Origin: Candidatus Thiodiazotropha sp. 'RUGA'
Lineage (GTDB): Bacteria > Pseudomonadota > Gammaproteobacteria > Chromatiales > Chromatiaceae
Direction of reading: 5' to 3'
DNA: 64,000 nt
Assembly: GCA_016842065.1 (NCBI GenBank)
Contig: JAEPDS010000015.1
Coordinates: 31,697 to 95,696 of the forward strand
The notes below the pieces were generated by a model. That model worked only from the letters and a program-made list of their open reading frames with translations. It was not told the origin of the DNA and ran no database searches. How positions within the stretch are numbered: the first letter of the stretch is position 1; the number at the start of each line of letters is the position of its first letter. The position numbers and the translations under genes were made by a program. Shown here in pieces: positions 9,388-16,938 of the stretch.

Positions 9388-9709
9388 TCTCAAGCCCCAT
9401 AAAACAAAAAAGCATCCTAAAAAGGACGCTGGTTTAATCAAGCCCCTATGATCGGCGAATGGGATCGATTGTTAGCGACCCAATCGTCGGGGAATCGACT
9501 AGTCTACCATTCAGTAAGAGTTTTTCAAATTGTCTTGTGCGGCGCCTGAGCGAAGAGGATTCACAATTGGCAGCATGCTGGATTATCTTTGTGCAATCCT
9601 TCTCTGCGAGTCACGCCTTGATCAAGGGTGTTCTTGAAGCCCTCTACATAACCTATTAAGGTGCCAGGTTAGGAGTGGTAGAGATATTCATCGATTGGGA
9701 GTCTGCTCA
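9388..9709. other. Divergent intergenic region argD / CopD-like gene
   Basis: 322 bases without a credible gene. It holds the argD leader terminator at its left end and should contain the divergent promoters of argD and the membrane-protein gene. A 66-codon frame on the plus strand (9459-9659) has no ribosome site and no recognisable content. At the right end GGGAG lies 8 bases before the ATG at 9710. Confidence 0.5.
9401..9430 (-). terminator. Intrinsic terminator in the argD leader (possible attenuator)
   Basis: Read on the minus strand, AGCGTCC pairs with GGATGCT (7 bp, one G-T pair) around the loop TTTTTA, and TTTTTTGTTTT follows at once. This is a textbook rho-independent terminator, but it sits just upstream of the argD start codon in the argD direction. 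No minus-strand gene precedes it within 1 kb for it to serve. An 8-base direct repeat, GGGGCTTG, flanks it (9391-9398 and 9439-9446 on the plus strand as CAAGCCCC). Attenuation of argDF is my inference. Confidence 0.6.
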
Positions 9710-10165
9710 ATGTCCATTGCCCTGACACTGCATCTGTTGGCCGTTATCGTCTGGGTTGGCGGTATGTTTTTCGCGCATGTGATTCTGCGCCCGGTGTTGA
9801 ATGAGCAATTGGAGCCGCATCAGCGACTGCCACTGCTGCTCAAGGTGTTCGATGGCTTCTTTCCCTGGGTATGGGCTTCGGTTATCACGATTCTGGCCAG
9901 CGGTTACTGGATGCTGTCTACCCAGTATGGGGGTGAGTCCGGTTGGTGGCTCAGTTTCATGACGATGGTGGGCACGCTGATGGCGGCCATTTTCATCTTC
10001 ATCTACTACATTCCCTATCATCAATTTGGTACTGCCTTGAAAGGCGACGATATGCCCAGGGCGGTTGCGGCGATTTCGTTGATCCGCCAACTGATCCTGG
10101 TGAATCTGATACTCGGCATGCTGGTGTCGCTGCTGGCAACCCTGGGTAAGTACGGTTTCGCCTGA
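9710..10165 (+). CDS. Four-helix integral membrane protein, CopD-like family
   Basis: A 151-residue inner-membrane protein with four predicted helices: about 4-24 (LHLLAVIVWVGGMFFAHVIL), 46-66, 80-100 and 125-145. The first helix pattern, HLLAVIVWVGGMFFAHVILRP, is that of CopD/DUF2269-like small proteins, with a His and a Trp-Val-Gly-Gly turn. Members are often listed as copper-resistance or hypothetical membrane proteins; a function cannot be given from sequence. I chose the ATG at 9710 because GGGAG lies 8 bases upstream; a TTG five codons earlier is weaker. It stands alone, divergent from argD. Confidence 0.75.
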   Translation: MSIALTLHLLAVIVWVGGMFFAHVILRPVLNEQLEPHQRLPLLLKVFDGFFPWVWASVITILASGYWMLSTQYGGESGWWLSFMTMVGTLMAAIFIFIYYIPYHQFGTALKGDDMPRAVAAISLIRQLILVNLILGMLVSLLATLGKYGFA

Positions 10166-10498
10166 TTGGATGATGCTGAATCTGCACAGGCTATCGATCG
10201 GTGGGATTCGCTGCTTATGGCCTTAAGAACCTTGTGATAAGCCAGTTTTTTGGCTGTTGGCTCAGGGATTTTAGCATCAATGTTGCTGAGTGAGTGTCAG
10301 GGTTCTGTTTGGTCAGGACAACTCGCAGTGACTCTCTGCGGATTTCTCATTGCGGTCTTCTTCAAGAGCTTGGAAGCCTGAATCGATGCAAAACATAATG
10401 CTTCTCTCAGTAATGATTGATTCTTGATCTGCAAAGATTGGGCTACTAGTCTTGGTGGCAAGTAAAAATAATCAGTGTTTAGTTCTTTGATCAACAAA
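10166..10498. other. Intergenic region with no clear gene
   Basis: 333 bases between two membrane-protein genes. A weak AGCCA/TGGCT hairpin around a T-run lies near 10240-10255 and could end the upstream transcript. A 66-codon minus-strand frame (10297-10497) lacks a ribosome site and any recognisable composition. I see nothing else. Confidence 0.4.
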
Positions 10499-10990
10499 AT
10501 GCCGAATCGAGACTCCAGAATTGGAATGCTGATTGCGTTTGCACTCTGCTCACTGTTACTGGGTCTGTTTTACTACTGGTTGCTGCGTGCACCGGAAAGC
10601 GCTCTGCTGTTATCCGTAATTCCCGAGAATCGCTCCATTGCGGTTGACCCAAGCTTGGCCGCGTCCATCGGATGGTTGCCCACGTTGCTGCATGTTTTCA
10701 CCTTTTCTATCCTGACCGTTCTGGTATTGGGCGATCAAACGATCAATTTCTCATGCGCTTTATGGGCCATAGTCAATGCAGGTTTTGAGATAGGTCAGGC
10801 ACTACCCGGCGATCTGATTGTTCGGTTGCCAGAGTTTCTGAATCTGCACCAATACCTTGTCAGCGGGACATTCAGCTATCTCGATCTTATGGCCTGCCTA
10901 TTGGGTGCTGTCGCGGCCTGGCTGCTGCTCAGCCCTATCTCTACAGGCTCAAGCCAAAAACAGTCTGCTCATGAAACGGCTATACCGTAG
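10499..10990 (+). CDS. Small integral membrane protein, VanZ-like in layout
   Basis: I do not recognise a family firmly. The 163-residue product has hydrophobic segments near residues 7-27, 62-85, 88-105 and 130-148, separated by a loop with acidic and proline residues (LSVIPENRSIAVDPS). The arrangement of short helices and the phrase NAGFEIGQALPGDLI are loosely like VanZ-type proteins. The ATG at 10499 is used; an in-frame GTG eight codons earlier is possible, and neither has a good ribosome site. It ends 25 bases before the next gene, so the two are probably co-transcribed and may act together at the envelope. Confidence 0.6.
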   Translation: MPNRDSRIGMLIAFALCSLLLGLFYYWLLRAPESALLLSVIPENRSIAVDPSLAASIGWLPTLLHVFTFSILTVLVLGDQTINFSCALWAIVNAGFEIGQALPGDLIVRLPEFLNLHQYLVSGTFSYLDLMACLLGAVAAWLLLSPISTGSSQKQSAHETAIP

Positions 10991-11015
10991 GTCATCAATC
11001 CGAGAGATTCGAACT

Positions 11016-12725
11016 ATGCTTAGCAATCGACATAACGCACCTGAAAACCGCGCTCGAAACTCACCGTTGCTGTTGATCAGGCTGCTTTTGTTCAGCATTG
11101 TGTTGATGCTTGGAATCGTCAGCATTATGGCCTCAGGCGGCGGTGGTAAGGATACCTATCCGGTGGGTGGAATTGAGGTGTTTATCAGTGGTCAGGGGAA
11201 GGTGACTGGCGATGGCATCGATTGTCCCAGTGATTGCCGTGAAAACTATGATTTTGAATTGGGTGATGAGGTTGATTCACTTGAAAAACCAATGTCCGCC
11301 AATCCTTATATTGATTACAAACTTGACGAGGATGCATCATCCCCGTCATTCAGTGGTGAAGGTCAGGTCATCAGTGTTGATTCCGGAGATGCCATCTCGC
11401 TAACCGTTGTATTTGTCGAGCTCAATAACGATGAGGGTATGCCTTTGGCGCTAAGCATCTCTGTTGGGGGACAGGTTGTGGCTGATCCGGGGGGGCGAGT
11501 TTGTGACGCTGAAACAACTGCATCATCCTGTGACCATCGGGTTGCCGATGCCATCTACAGTAGTGTAACTGGCCAAATTCAAAAACGCCGAAGGATCAAC
11601 CTGCAGGCGATCCCCTATTCAGGCTATGCATTTGCCGGCTGGCAAGGCGACTGCAGCGGTAGCGAAGCAGAGCAAGAGCATATCCTGGGTGGACCCGGCG
11701 ATCCAATGGCACTCAGTTGCAGCGCACTGTTCGAGGCTGTGCCTGTGGCTGACTATACGCTCAGCGTGCCTGAGCCTGCCGAGGGTGGTTCCATCGCCAG
11801 TATCTCCGGTGCGATCAACTGTCCGGGCACCTGCTCAGCCAGCATTCCCGCCGACACGGAGGTTGAGCTTTTCTACACCCTTGATGGTGGTTTTCAGTTT
11901 GGCGGTTGGAGCGGTGATACGGAAGATTGCAGTGGTAGCGGTAGCTCCGTGACATTCACCATGACCAGCGATACCAGCTGTGGTGGCAGTTTTATCGCGG
12001 ATAACGAAACCCAATACACGGTCAGTCTCACTGCCCCGGAAAACGGCACGGTGACCAGTGCTGGAAACGAGTTGAATTGTGGTGCTACCTGCAGTCACGA
12101 TTTTCCGCAGAGCGCCAGTCCGGTAACGCTGACTGCCACACCCGACACGGGCTATAAGTTTACGAGTTGGGGAGGAGACTGCGCTTCGGCTAGCACCAAT
12201 ATGGCTGAACTGGTATTGGATGGAAACAAGAGCTGCACGGTGAGTTTTACCGTCCTGGACAGCGATGGTGACGGTGTGGCCGAGAACGTTGATAATTGCC
12301 CGGTGGTGGCAAATGCGGACCAGCTGGATAGCGATGGGGATGGGGCCGGGGATCTCTGTGAGCTGACAGGGACTTGGGATTTTCGTACGGAAGTGACTGT
12401 AGCCACTGGTGGCTGCAGTGGTGAGGTAGGTATCTCCGATAACTATACCATCGACATTGATCAGAACGGGCAAAACGTCACCCTGAGCGGTTTTATCGGT
12501 GTCGCGACGAATGTGCTTCAGGGGAGCGTGGATGGAAGCACGCTGACTTACTCAGGCAGTTATCCCGAAGATGGTGGCACCACAACCCAGGAGCGTACCG
12601 AACTCACCATCGATTGGAATCCGCCCATCTCCATGACTGGTGTTGAAGAATGGAGTTGGACCGATGGGAAGTCGACTTGCCCATCGGGTAACGAATCTGA
12701 AATCAATGCCACATTTCGCAATTGA
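11016..12725 (+). CDS. Exported InlB-type repeat protein with thrombospondin type 3 segment
   Basis: A 569-residue envelope protein. A hydrophobic N-terminal segment (residues 18-42) ends in VSIMASGGGG, like the glycine-rich linker after a lipobox but with Ser where the lipidated Cys would be. Four ~75-residue divergent InlB B-type repeats follow. Several carry a disulfide-like C-x3-C (DCPSDC, NCPGTC, NCGATC) and an F-x-x-W-x-G-D-C core. Next comes a calcium-binding thrombospondin-3 stretch (DSDGDGVAENVDNCP and DSDGDGAGDLCE), then a ~115-residue C-terminal beta-rich domain starting GTWDFRTEV. Role unknown; such repeats usually serve surface attachment or structure. I start at 11016, where GAGAG precedes the ATG; upstream in-frame starts overlap the preceding gene. 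Confidence 0.75.
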   Translation: MLSNRHNAPENRARNSPLLLIRLLLFSIVLMLGIVSIMASGGGGKDTYPVGGIEVFISGQGKVTGDGIDCPSDCRENYDFELGDEVDSLEKPMSANPYIDYKLDEDASSPSFSGEGQVISVDSGDAISLTVVFVELNNDEGMPLALSISVGGQVVADPGGRVCDAETTASSCDHRVADAIYSSVTGQIQKRRRINLQAIPYSGYAFAGWQGDCSGSEAEQEHILGGPGDPMALSCSALFEAVPVADYTLSVPEPAEGGSIASISGAINCPGTCSASIPADTEVELFYTLDGGFQFGGWSGDTEDCSGSGSSVTFTMTSDTSCGGSFIADNETQYTVSLTAPENGTVTSAGNELNCGATCSHDFPQSASPVTLTATPDTGYKFTSWGGDCASASTNMAELVLDGNKSCTVSFTVLDSDGDGVAENVDNCPVVANADQLDSDGDGAGDLCELTGTWDFRTEVTVATGGCSGEVGISDNYTIDIDQNGQNVTLSGFIGVATNVLQGSVDGSTLTYSGSYPEDGGTTTQERTELTIDWNPPISMTGVEEWSWTDGKSTCPSGNESEINATFRN

Positions 12726-12753
12726 TCAGATCGATTTCAGCGGTGGAGCCTGT

Positions 12754-12786
12754 GAGCGGGAAACAGCCTTCAGCCGTTGCCCGCTT
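12754..12786 (+). terminator. Possible terminator after the InlB-repeat gene
   Basis: GAGCGGG and CCCGCTT can pair across a ~20-base loop that itself holds GCC/GGC-like complementarity, and GTTTAAA follows. It lies 30-60 bases after the stop codon, between convergent genes. The T-run is short, so this is tentative. Confidence 0.35.
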
Positions 12787-12803
12787 GTTTAAAGCTCAAA
12801 GGA

Positions 12804-13778
12804 TCAGCCGCCCAAGGCTGACATGGGTCGAATGATGGCCGTTGGGGTTTCGTTGAAATGGTGTCGTTCCGGCTTGCGGGCGATGGCGGATCGGATCGCC
12901 TGTTGCAAAGTTTCATCCGAAGCTCCCTGACGAAGCAGGGGGCGTAACGCCAACTTATCCTCCTGGCCGAGACAGAGGTGGAGGTCGCCGCTCACGGATA
13001 CCCTGACCCGGTTGCAGGTTTCGCAAAAGTGTTGTGACTGAGGGGTAATGAAGCCGACCACCAGACCGCTGTCGTCAACCTGGAAGTAGCGCGCAGGTCC
13101 GCTGCCCTGCATGGCGGCGGGTTGCAGTTTGTAGCGCCGGCGCAGACGGGCTTCCACCTCAGTGAGTGGGATGTAACGCTCAATTGCCGCCTGTCCGCCT
13201 TCTCCCACCGGCATGGTTTCGATAAAGCGCAGGGTCAGGTTATGGGCCAGACAGTAGTCAACCATCTTCTCGACTTCATCGTCGTTGAGTCCGCGCATTA
13301 CCACCATGTTGATTTTGATCGGTGAGAGGCCAGAGGCCCCGGCGGCTTCGATCCCTGCTAAAACCGGTTGCAGTCGACTGCCGGTGATCTGCTTGAATTT
13401 GTTTTCATCGAGGGAGTCGAGACTGATATTGAGTCGTGTTACACCGGCCTGACTCAAGGGCTCGGCGTATTGATCCAGGCGCGATGCATTGGTGCTGAGG
13501 GAGAGCTCTTCAATGCCCGGTACATTGGCGATACGCGAGGCGATATCGGTCAGCTCCTTGCGTACCAGGGGTTCTCCGCCGGTGAGCCTCACATGCCTGA
13601 CACCCAGCGCAGCGAATTGTGCGACCAGGCGTTCTGTCTCAGCAGGTGTCAGCCAGTCATCGGGCGTTTCAAAGCCACGATGACTCTTGGGCAGACAATA
13701 GAAACAGCGGAAATCACAGCGATCCGTAACGGACAGACGCAGATAGTCGATCTTCCTTCCGAATGGGTCGTTTAGCAT
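12804..13778 (-). CDS. moaA: GTP 3',8-cyclase MoaA (molybdenum cofactor biosynthesis)
   Basis: A radical SAM enzyme of 324 residues that turns GTP into 3',8-cyclo-GTP, the first step of molybdopterin synthesis. The N-terminal cluster motif is CDFRCFYC. The second cluster motif is CETCNRVRVSVSGDLHLC near residue 255. The chain ends in Gly-Gly (MSALGG), which is required for turnover in this family. TGGEPLVRKEL is the SAM-binding GGE segment. It lies 75 bases downstream of napC on the same strand, so it may be read through from the nap operon and supply cofactor for NapA; the aor enzyme at 28 kb also needs molybdopterin. No molybdenum-cofactor riboswitch was evident upstream. Confidence 0.96.
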   Translation of the reverse strand: MLNDPFGRKIDYLRLSVTDRCDFRCFYCLPKSHRGFETPDDWLTPAETERLVAQFAALGVRHVRLTGGEPLVRKELTDIASRIANVPGIEELSLSTNASRLDQYAEPLSQAGVTRLNISLDSLDENKFKQITGSRLQPVLAGIEAAGASGLSPIKINMVVMRGLNDDEVEKMVDYCLAHNLTLRFIETMPVGEGGQAAIERYIPLTEVEARLRRRYKLQPAAMQGSGPARYFQVDDSGLVVGFITPQSQHFCETCNRVRVSVSGDLHLCLGQEDKLALRPLLRQGASDETLQQAIRSAIARKPERHHFNETPTAIIRPMSALGG

Positions 13779-13852
13779 GCTTGCCTCTTGGCTGGTGGTT
13801 TTATAGTTACCTGCAAGTCATCCGCGTATCATTCAAAAACAGACCTTCAATG

Positions 13853-14425
13853 TCAATATTCAGCATTCGGGTCAAAACCCTCGGGCAGTGAATGGGCAAT
13901 GCCTTTATGGCAGTCGATACAGGTCTGTTGCGGCTCGTTGCCATCCACCGCATCCCAGTAGTGGGGGTCGTGCTGTTCCGAGCTGCGCGGTGCCTGTTTG
14001 TCCAGATCCATGGAGATGAACTTGTGACAGTTGCGACACTCCCGTGAGTCTGTCTTTTTCATTGAGCGCCAGACGTTCTGTGCCAGTTCCAGGCGTTTGG
14101 CTTCATACTTCTCCGGCGTATCGATGGTGCCTAACACTTTGTGATAGAGCTCATTGGTCGCCTGAATCTTGCGTACGAACTTATGTACCCACTCTTTGGG
14201 CACATGGCAATCCGGACAGGTGGCGCGTACCCCGGTCCGGTTGGTGAAATGGACCGTCTCCTGAAGCTCCTGATAGACAGTATTTTCCATCTCGTGGCAG
14301 GAGATGCAGAACTCCTCCGTGTTGGTCATCTCCATGGCCGTGTTGAATCCACCCCAGAGCAGGATGCCGGCAATGATGCCAACTCCCACCAGGACCAGTC
14401 CGCTACGCTTTTTACTCTCACTCAT
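13853..14425 (-). CDS. napC: Tetraheme c-type cytochrome NapC (NapC/NirT family)
   Basis: A membrane-anchored quinol dehydrogenase that passes electrons from quinol to NapB/NapA. The 190-residue protein has one N-terminal anchor helix (about 10-30) and four CXXCH haem sites: CISCH at 40, CPDCH at 70, CRNCH at 130 and CIDCH at 169, the number and spacing of the NapC family. Last gene of napFDAGHBC, about 75 bases after napB, with moaA next. NapGH in the same operon offers a second quinol route. No residues are missing. Confidence 0.95.
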   Translation of the reverse strand: MSESKKRSGLVLVGVGIIAGILLWGGFNTAMEMTNTEEFCISCHEMENTVYQELQETVHFTNRTGVRATCPDCHVPKEWVHKFVRKIQATNELYHKVLGTIDTPEKYEAKRLELAQNVWRSMKKTDSRECRNCHKFISMDLDKQAPRSSEQHDPHYWDAVDGNEPQQTCIDCHKGIAHSLPEGFDPNAEY

Positions 14426-14501
14426 TGTTACACCAGATTATTGATCGACTACTCATCAAAATGGTTGGGTCTCCGCTCGATGAGCGGTACCCGACCAACC
14501 C

Positions 14502-14927
14502 CTATTTGGCACCTTGGAAGTTGTTTTGCACCAGCGGGTCTGCGCCCATTTGAGCGGCATGGCACTGGGTGCAAAAGTAGCGCCGGCTGGAGAGGCTCTT
14601 CAGCATCTTGCCATCCCGGTCCATGTAGTGGCTTTCGCCGACTTTGGGAGCTTTCTCCTTCTCATAGGTGGCTTCGCTGTGACACTTCATGCAGCCATTG
14701 TTTTTCAGATTGATGACATACTTATCCACTTCATGGGGAACCATCGGTGGCTGTAGTTTAAAACTGCGCTCAATACCTCCCTTGATGTTGACAATCTTCA
14801 TGTTGGCGGGTTTTTTCGCCATGCTGTCCAACTTGTCGCCCCGCAGGGATTGCACCTCGGCCAGGACAGCTGTGGACAGGAATATGGCTGCGAGTGCCGC
14901 AATGGTTTTTAATGCGATCTTTTTCAT
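14502..14927 (-). CDS. napB: Diheme cytochrome NapB, small subunit of periplasmic nitrate reductase
   Basis: The electron-entry subunit of NapAB. The 141-residue precursor has a Sec signal peptide (residues 1-23, ending VLA) and two haem sites, CMKCH at 79 and CTQCH at 119. The preceding PPMVPHE segment supplies distal ligands typical of NapB. I use the second in-frame ATG (MKKIALKT), which has GGAG six bases upstream and a clean signal peptide; the one five codons earlier lies inside that ribosome site. It follows napH by about 50 bases. Confidence 0.95.
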   Translation of the reverse strand: MKKIALKTIAALAAIFLSTAVLAEVQSLRGDKLDSMAKKPANMKIVNIKGGIERSFKLQPPMVPHEVDKYVINLKNNGCMKCHSEATYEKEKAPKVGESHYMDRDGKMLKSLSSRRYFCTQCHAAQMGADPLVQNNFQGAK

Positions 14928-14978
14928 ACCTTTCTCCATCATCTCTCTCTAAATTCAGAAATTGTTTGGAACTGCCAG

Positions 14979-15887
14979 TCAGGCTTGAGCGCCCTGACTG
15001 ATTTCACCTTCGCGTTTCAAGCCGTCATTTTTTTTGGCGTGACGACCGCCATAACTGAAAACATCTTTGGCGCAGATATCGATACAGCGCCCGCAATTGG
15101 TACAGTCGGATGAGAGGATCACCGGGGTTGCCCCCTGCTTCTCACCTTTCAGCGCCGGTTTGATCACCTGGGGTTCCGGGCAGACCACATAACACTCCAT
15201 GCAGTCATTGCAGGCCTGGCGCTCAAGCGCATTCACCCTGAGCAGACTTTTGCTGCCCACCAGATTGTAGAAAGCGCCGACCGGACAGATGTGTCCGCAC
15301 CAGCCATCTTTGGCAACGATCAGATCGAACAGAAAGATGCCCAGCACCATCACCCAGGCAGCCCCCATGCCGAAGACGATTCCCCGGAACATCATGGAGA
15401 CCGGGTTGACCAGTTCCCAGATGATGCCCCCGGTAACCAGCAATGGCAGAATCAGGGTCAGGGCCAACATCCAATAGCGAGTGCTGCGGGAGAACTGGGA
15501 GTTGCTTCTGATACCCAGTTTGCGGCGCAGCCAGGCGGCCAGGTCGGTCACCATGTTGACCGGGCAGACCCAGGAGCAGTAGACCCGGCCACCCACCAGA
15601 AGATAGAACGCCAGCACGATCACCACCCCGATGATGGCCGCTGTCTCCGGCACCACACCGGATAGGCTTGCCTGCAATAACACATAGGGATCGGTAAGCG
15701 GCAGTACATCCAAGGTCAGACTGGAAGCCAGATTACCTTTGACGATCCAGAGTCCGAACCAGGGGCCCGTGAGAAACAGGGCAAGAATGCCGAGCTGACT
15801 GATTCGCCTGAGGATCAGGTATTTATGGGACTTCACCCAGCCTTTGGCCGCGATAGCGTCGTCACCCAATGTCGTCATATCCACCAT
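14979..15887 (-). CDS. napH: Quinol dehydrogenase membrane subunit NapH
   Basis: An inner-membrane ferredoxin-type protein that with NapG oxidises quinol for nitrate reduction. The 302-residue chain has four main hydrophobic helices, the two CxxxCP signatures YCSWVCP and WCGHICPVG, and two C-terminal cytoplasmic 4Fe-4S motifs, CNDCMECYVVCP and CTNCGRCIDICA. The start at 15887 lies one base after the napG stop, so the two are tightly coupled. In-frame starts further up, inside napG, add residues that do not look like a NapH terminus. All four clusters are intact. Confidence 0.94.
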   Translation of the reverse strand: MVDMTTLGDDAIAAKGWVKSHKYLILRRISQLGILALFLTGPWFGLWIVKGNLASSLTLDVLPLTDPYVLLQASLSGVVPETAAIIGVVIVLAFYLLVGGRVYCSWVCPVNMVTDLAAWLRRKLGIRSNSQFSRSTRYWMLALTLILPLLVTGGIIWELVNPVSMMFRGIVFGMGAAWVMVLGIFLFDLIVAKDGWCGHICPVGAFYNLVGSKSLLRVNALERQACNDCMECYVVCPEPQVIKPALKGEKQGATPVILSSDCTNCGRCIDICAKDVFSYGGRHAKKNDGLKREGEISQGAQA

Positions 15888-15888
15888 G

Positions 15889-16746
15889 CTACTTGTCCAT
15901 GAAACCGCTATTGAGTGTATCCAGAGGATTGGAAGAGAAAGGTGTCTCTTCAGCCTCGCCATCGATGATCAAACCCTCACCCTGCAGGTCGTAACGTACT
16001 CCATCGGGCAGGTTGTAACGGTGCTCAGTATCGGGTGTGACCAGTGCTTCCCCGGCCTTCTCCTTCTCTTTCCAGCCGAGGCGGTAGTGGCTGCCCAATT
16101 GCCCTTTTGCCAGGTGCATGGGAAAGACCTTGATCGCCGCCTCTTCCAGGATGCAGGCCCGCTCGCAAAGACCGCAGCCGGTACAGGCATCGGAGTGAAC
16201 GACCGGTATGAACAGGGCATGTTTGCCGGAACGGGGATTGTGCTGCATGTCCAGAGTGATCGCCCGGTTACGGATCGGGCAGACGTTGAAGCAGACTTCA
16301 CAGCGCAATCCATGAAAGGCAATACAGGTCTCCTGGTCGATCAGCACCGCCAGTCCCATACGGGACTCTTCGATATCTTTCAGGTCGTGGTCCAGTGCAT
16401 TGGTGGGACAGGCAACCACACAGGGAATCTCCTCGCACATTTCACAGGGACCGGTGCGGGCGATGAAATAGGGTGTGCCGGTGGCCACTTCATCACCCAC
16501 TTCGCCAAGAAAAAGAATGTCATAAGGACAGTCGCGCACGCACAGGCCGCAGCGTATGCAGGCGCCGAGAAAATCCTCTTCCGGCAGAGCGCCGGGGGGG
16601 CGGATATAGTTGGCCGGCATGGTAGAGGCACGCTTTGAATAGGCAGCCAATCCCAGTCCGACCAATCCCACCCCACAGGCTGTCTTGAGCATGTTGCCCA
16701 GGAACTGTCTGCGGTTGAGCTCGTTTTTGTCCTTACTATCTGACAT
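15889..16746 (-). CDS. napG: Ferredoxin-type protein NapG
   Basis: A periplasmic 4Fe-4S protein exported by Tat that links NapH to the nitrate reductase electron path. The 285-residue precursor has the twin-arginine motif NRRQFLG (Arg 12-13) before a hydrophobic stretch. Four cysteine groups follow: CIRCGLCVRDCP, CEMCEEIPCVVACP, CEVCFNVCP and CTGCGLCERACI. The ATG giving MSDSKDKNELNRRQFLG puts the Tat motif at the normal distance; an upstream start would add 17 residues. It is separated from napA by about 190 bases with palindromic repeats, the only long gap in the operon. Confidence 0.94.
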   Translation of the reverse strand: MSDSKDKNELNRRQFLGNMLKTACGVGLVGLGLAAYSKRASTMPANYIRPPGALPEEDFLGACIRCGLCVRDCPYDILFLGEVGDEVATGTPYFIARTGPCEMCEEIPCVVACPTNALDHDLKDIEESRMGLAVLIDQETCIAFHGLRCEVCFNVCPIRNRAITLDMQHNPRSGKHALFIPVVHSDACTGCGLCERACILEEAAIKVFPMHLAKGQLGSHYRLGWKEKEKAGEALVTPDTEHRYNLPDGVRYDLQGEGLIIDGEAEETPFSSNPLDTLNSGFMDK

Positions 16747-16820
16747 CTGTAATAAAAACGTTTTCAGTTTAGTTGCATTCAGCAGTGGTAGCACCACAAC
16801 CCGTCCGGGTAGTGGCGGGG

Positions 16821-16914
16821 GGTGCGGCAGTGCCGCACCCCTCTGCTGGTTTCAGTTCGGTGCGGTGAACCGCACCCTACTATTGCATCGGTGTAGGGTG
16901 CGGCTAGCCGCACC
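16821..16914. repeat. Three REP-like palindromes between napA and napG
   Basis: Three palindromes of the form GGTGCGG-n-CCGCACC stand at 16821-16839, 16859-16876 and 16897-16914. The last two are also joined by inverted GCACCCTAC/GTAGGGTGC arms. Clustered GTAGGGTGCGG palindromes are a common extragenic repeat in proteobacterial genomes. Inside an operon they may partly stop transcription or protect the napFDA mRNA from 3' decay, giving more NapA than NapG/H. The sequence is clear; the function is inference. Confidence 0.8.
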
Positions 16915-16938
16915 GTTTCACCAGATGCATCCTCTAAT

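Noticed and set aside
9459..9659. 66-codon plus-strand frame upstream of the CopD-like gene
   Set aside because: No ribosome site, no recognisable composition, and it covers the expected divergent promoter region.
10297..10497. 66-codon minus-strand frame
   Set aside because: No ribosome site; it overlaps the start of the plus-strand membrane protein gene.
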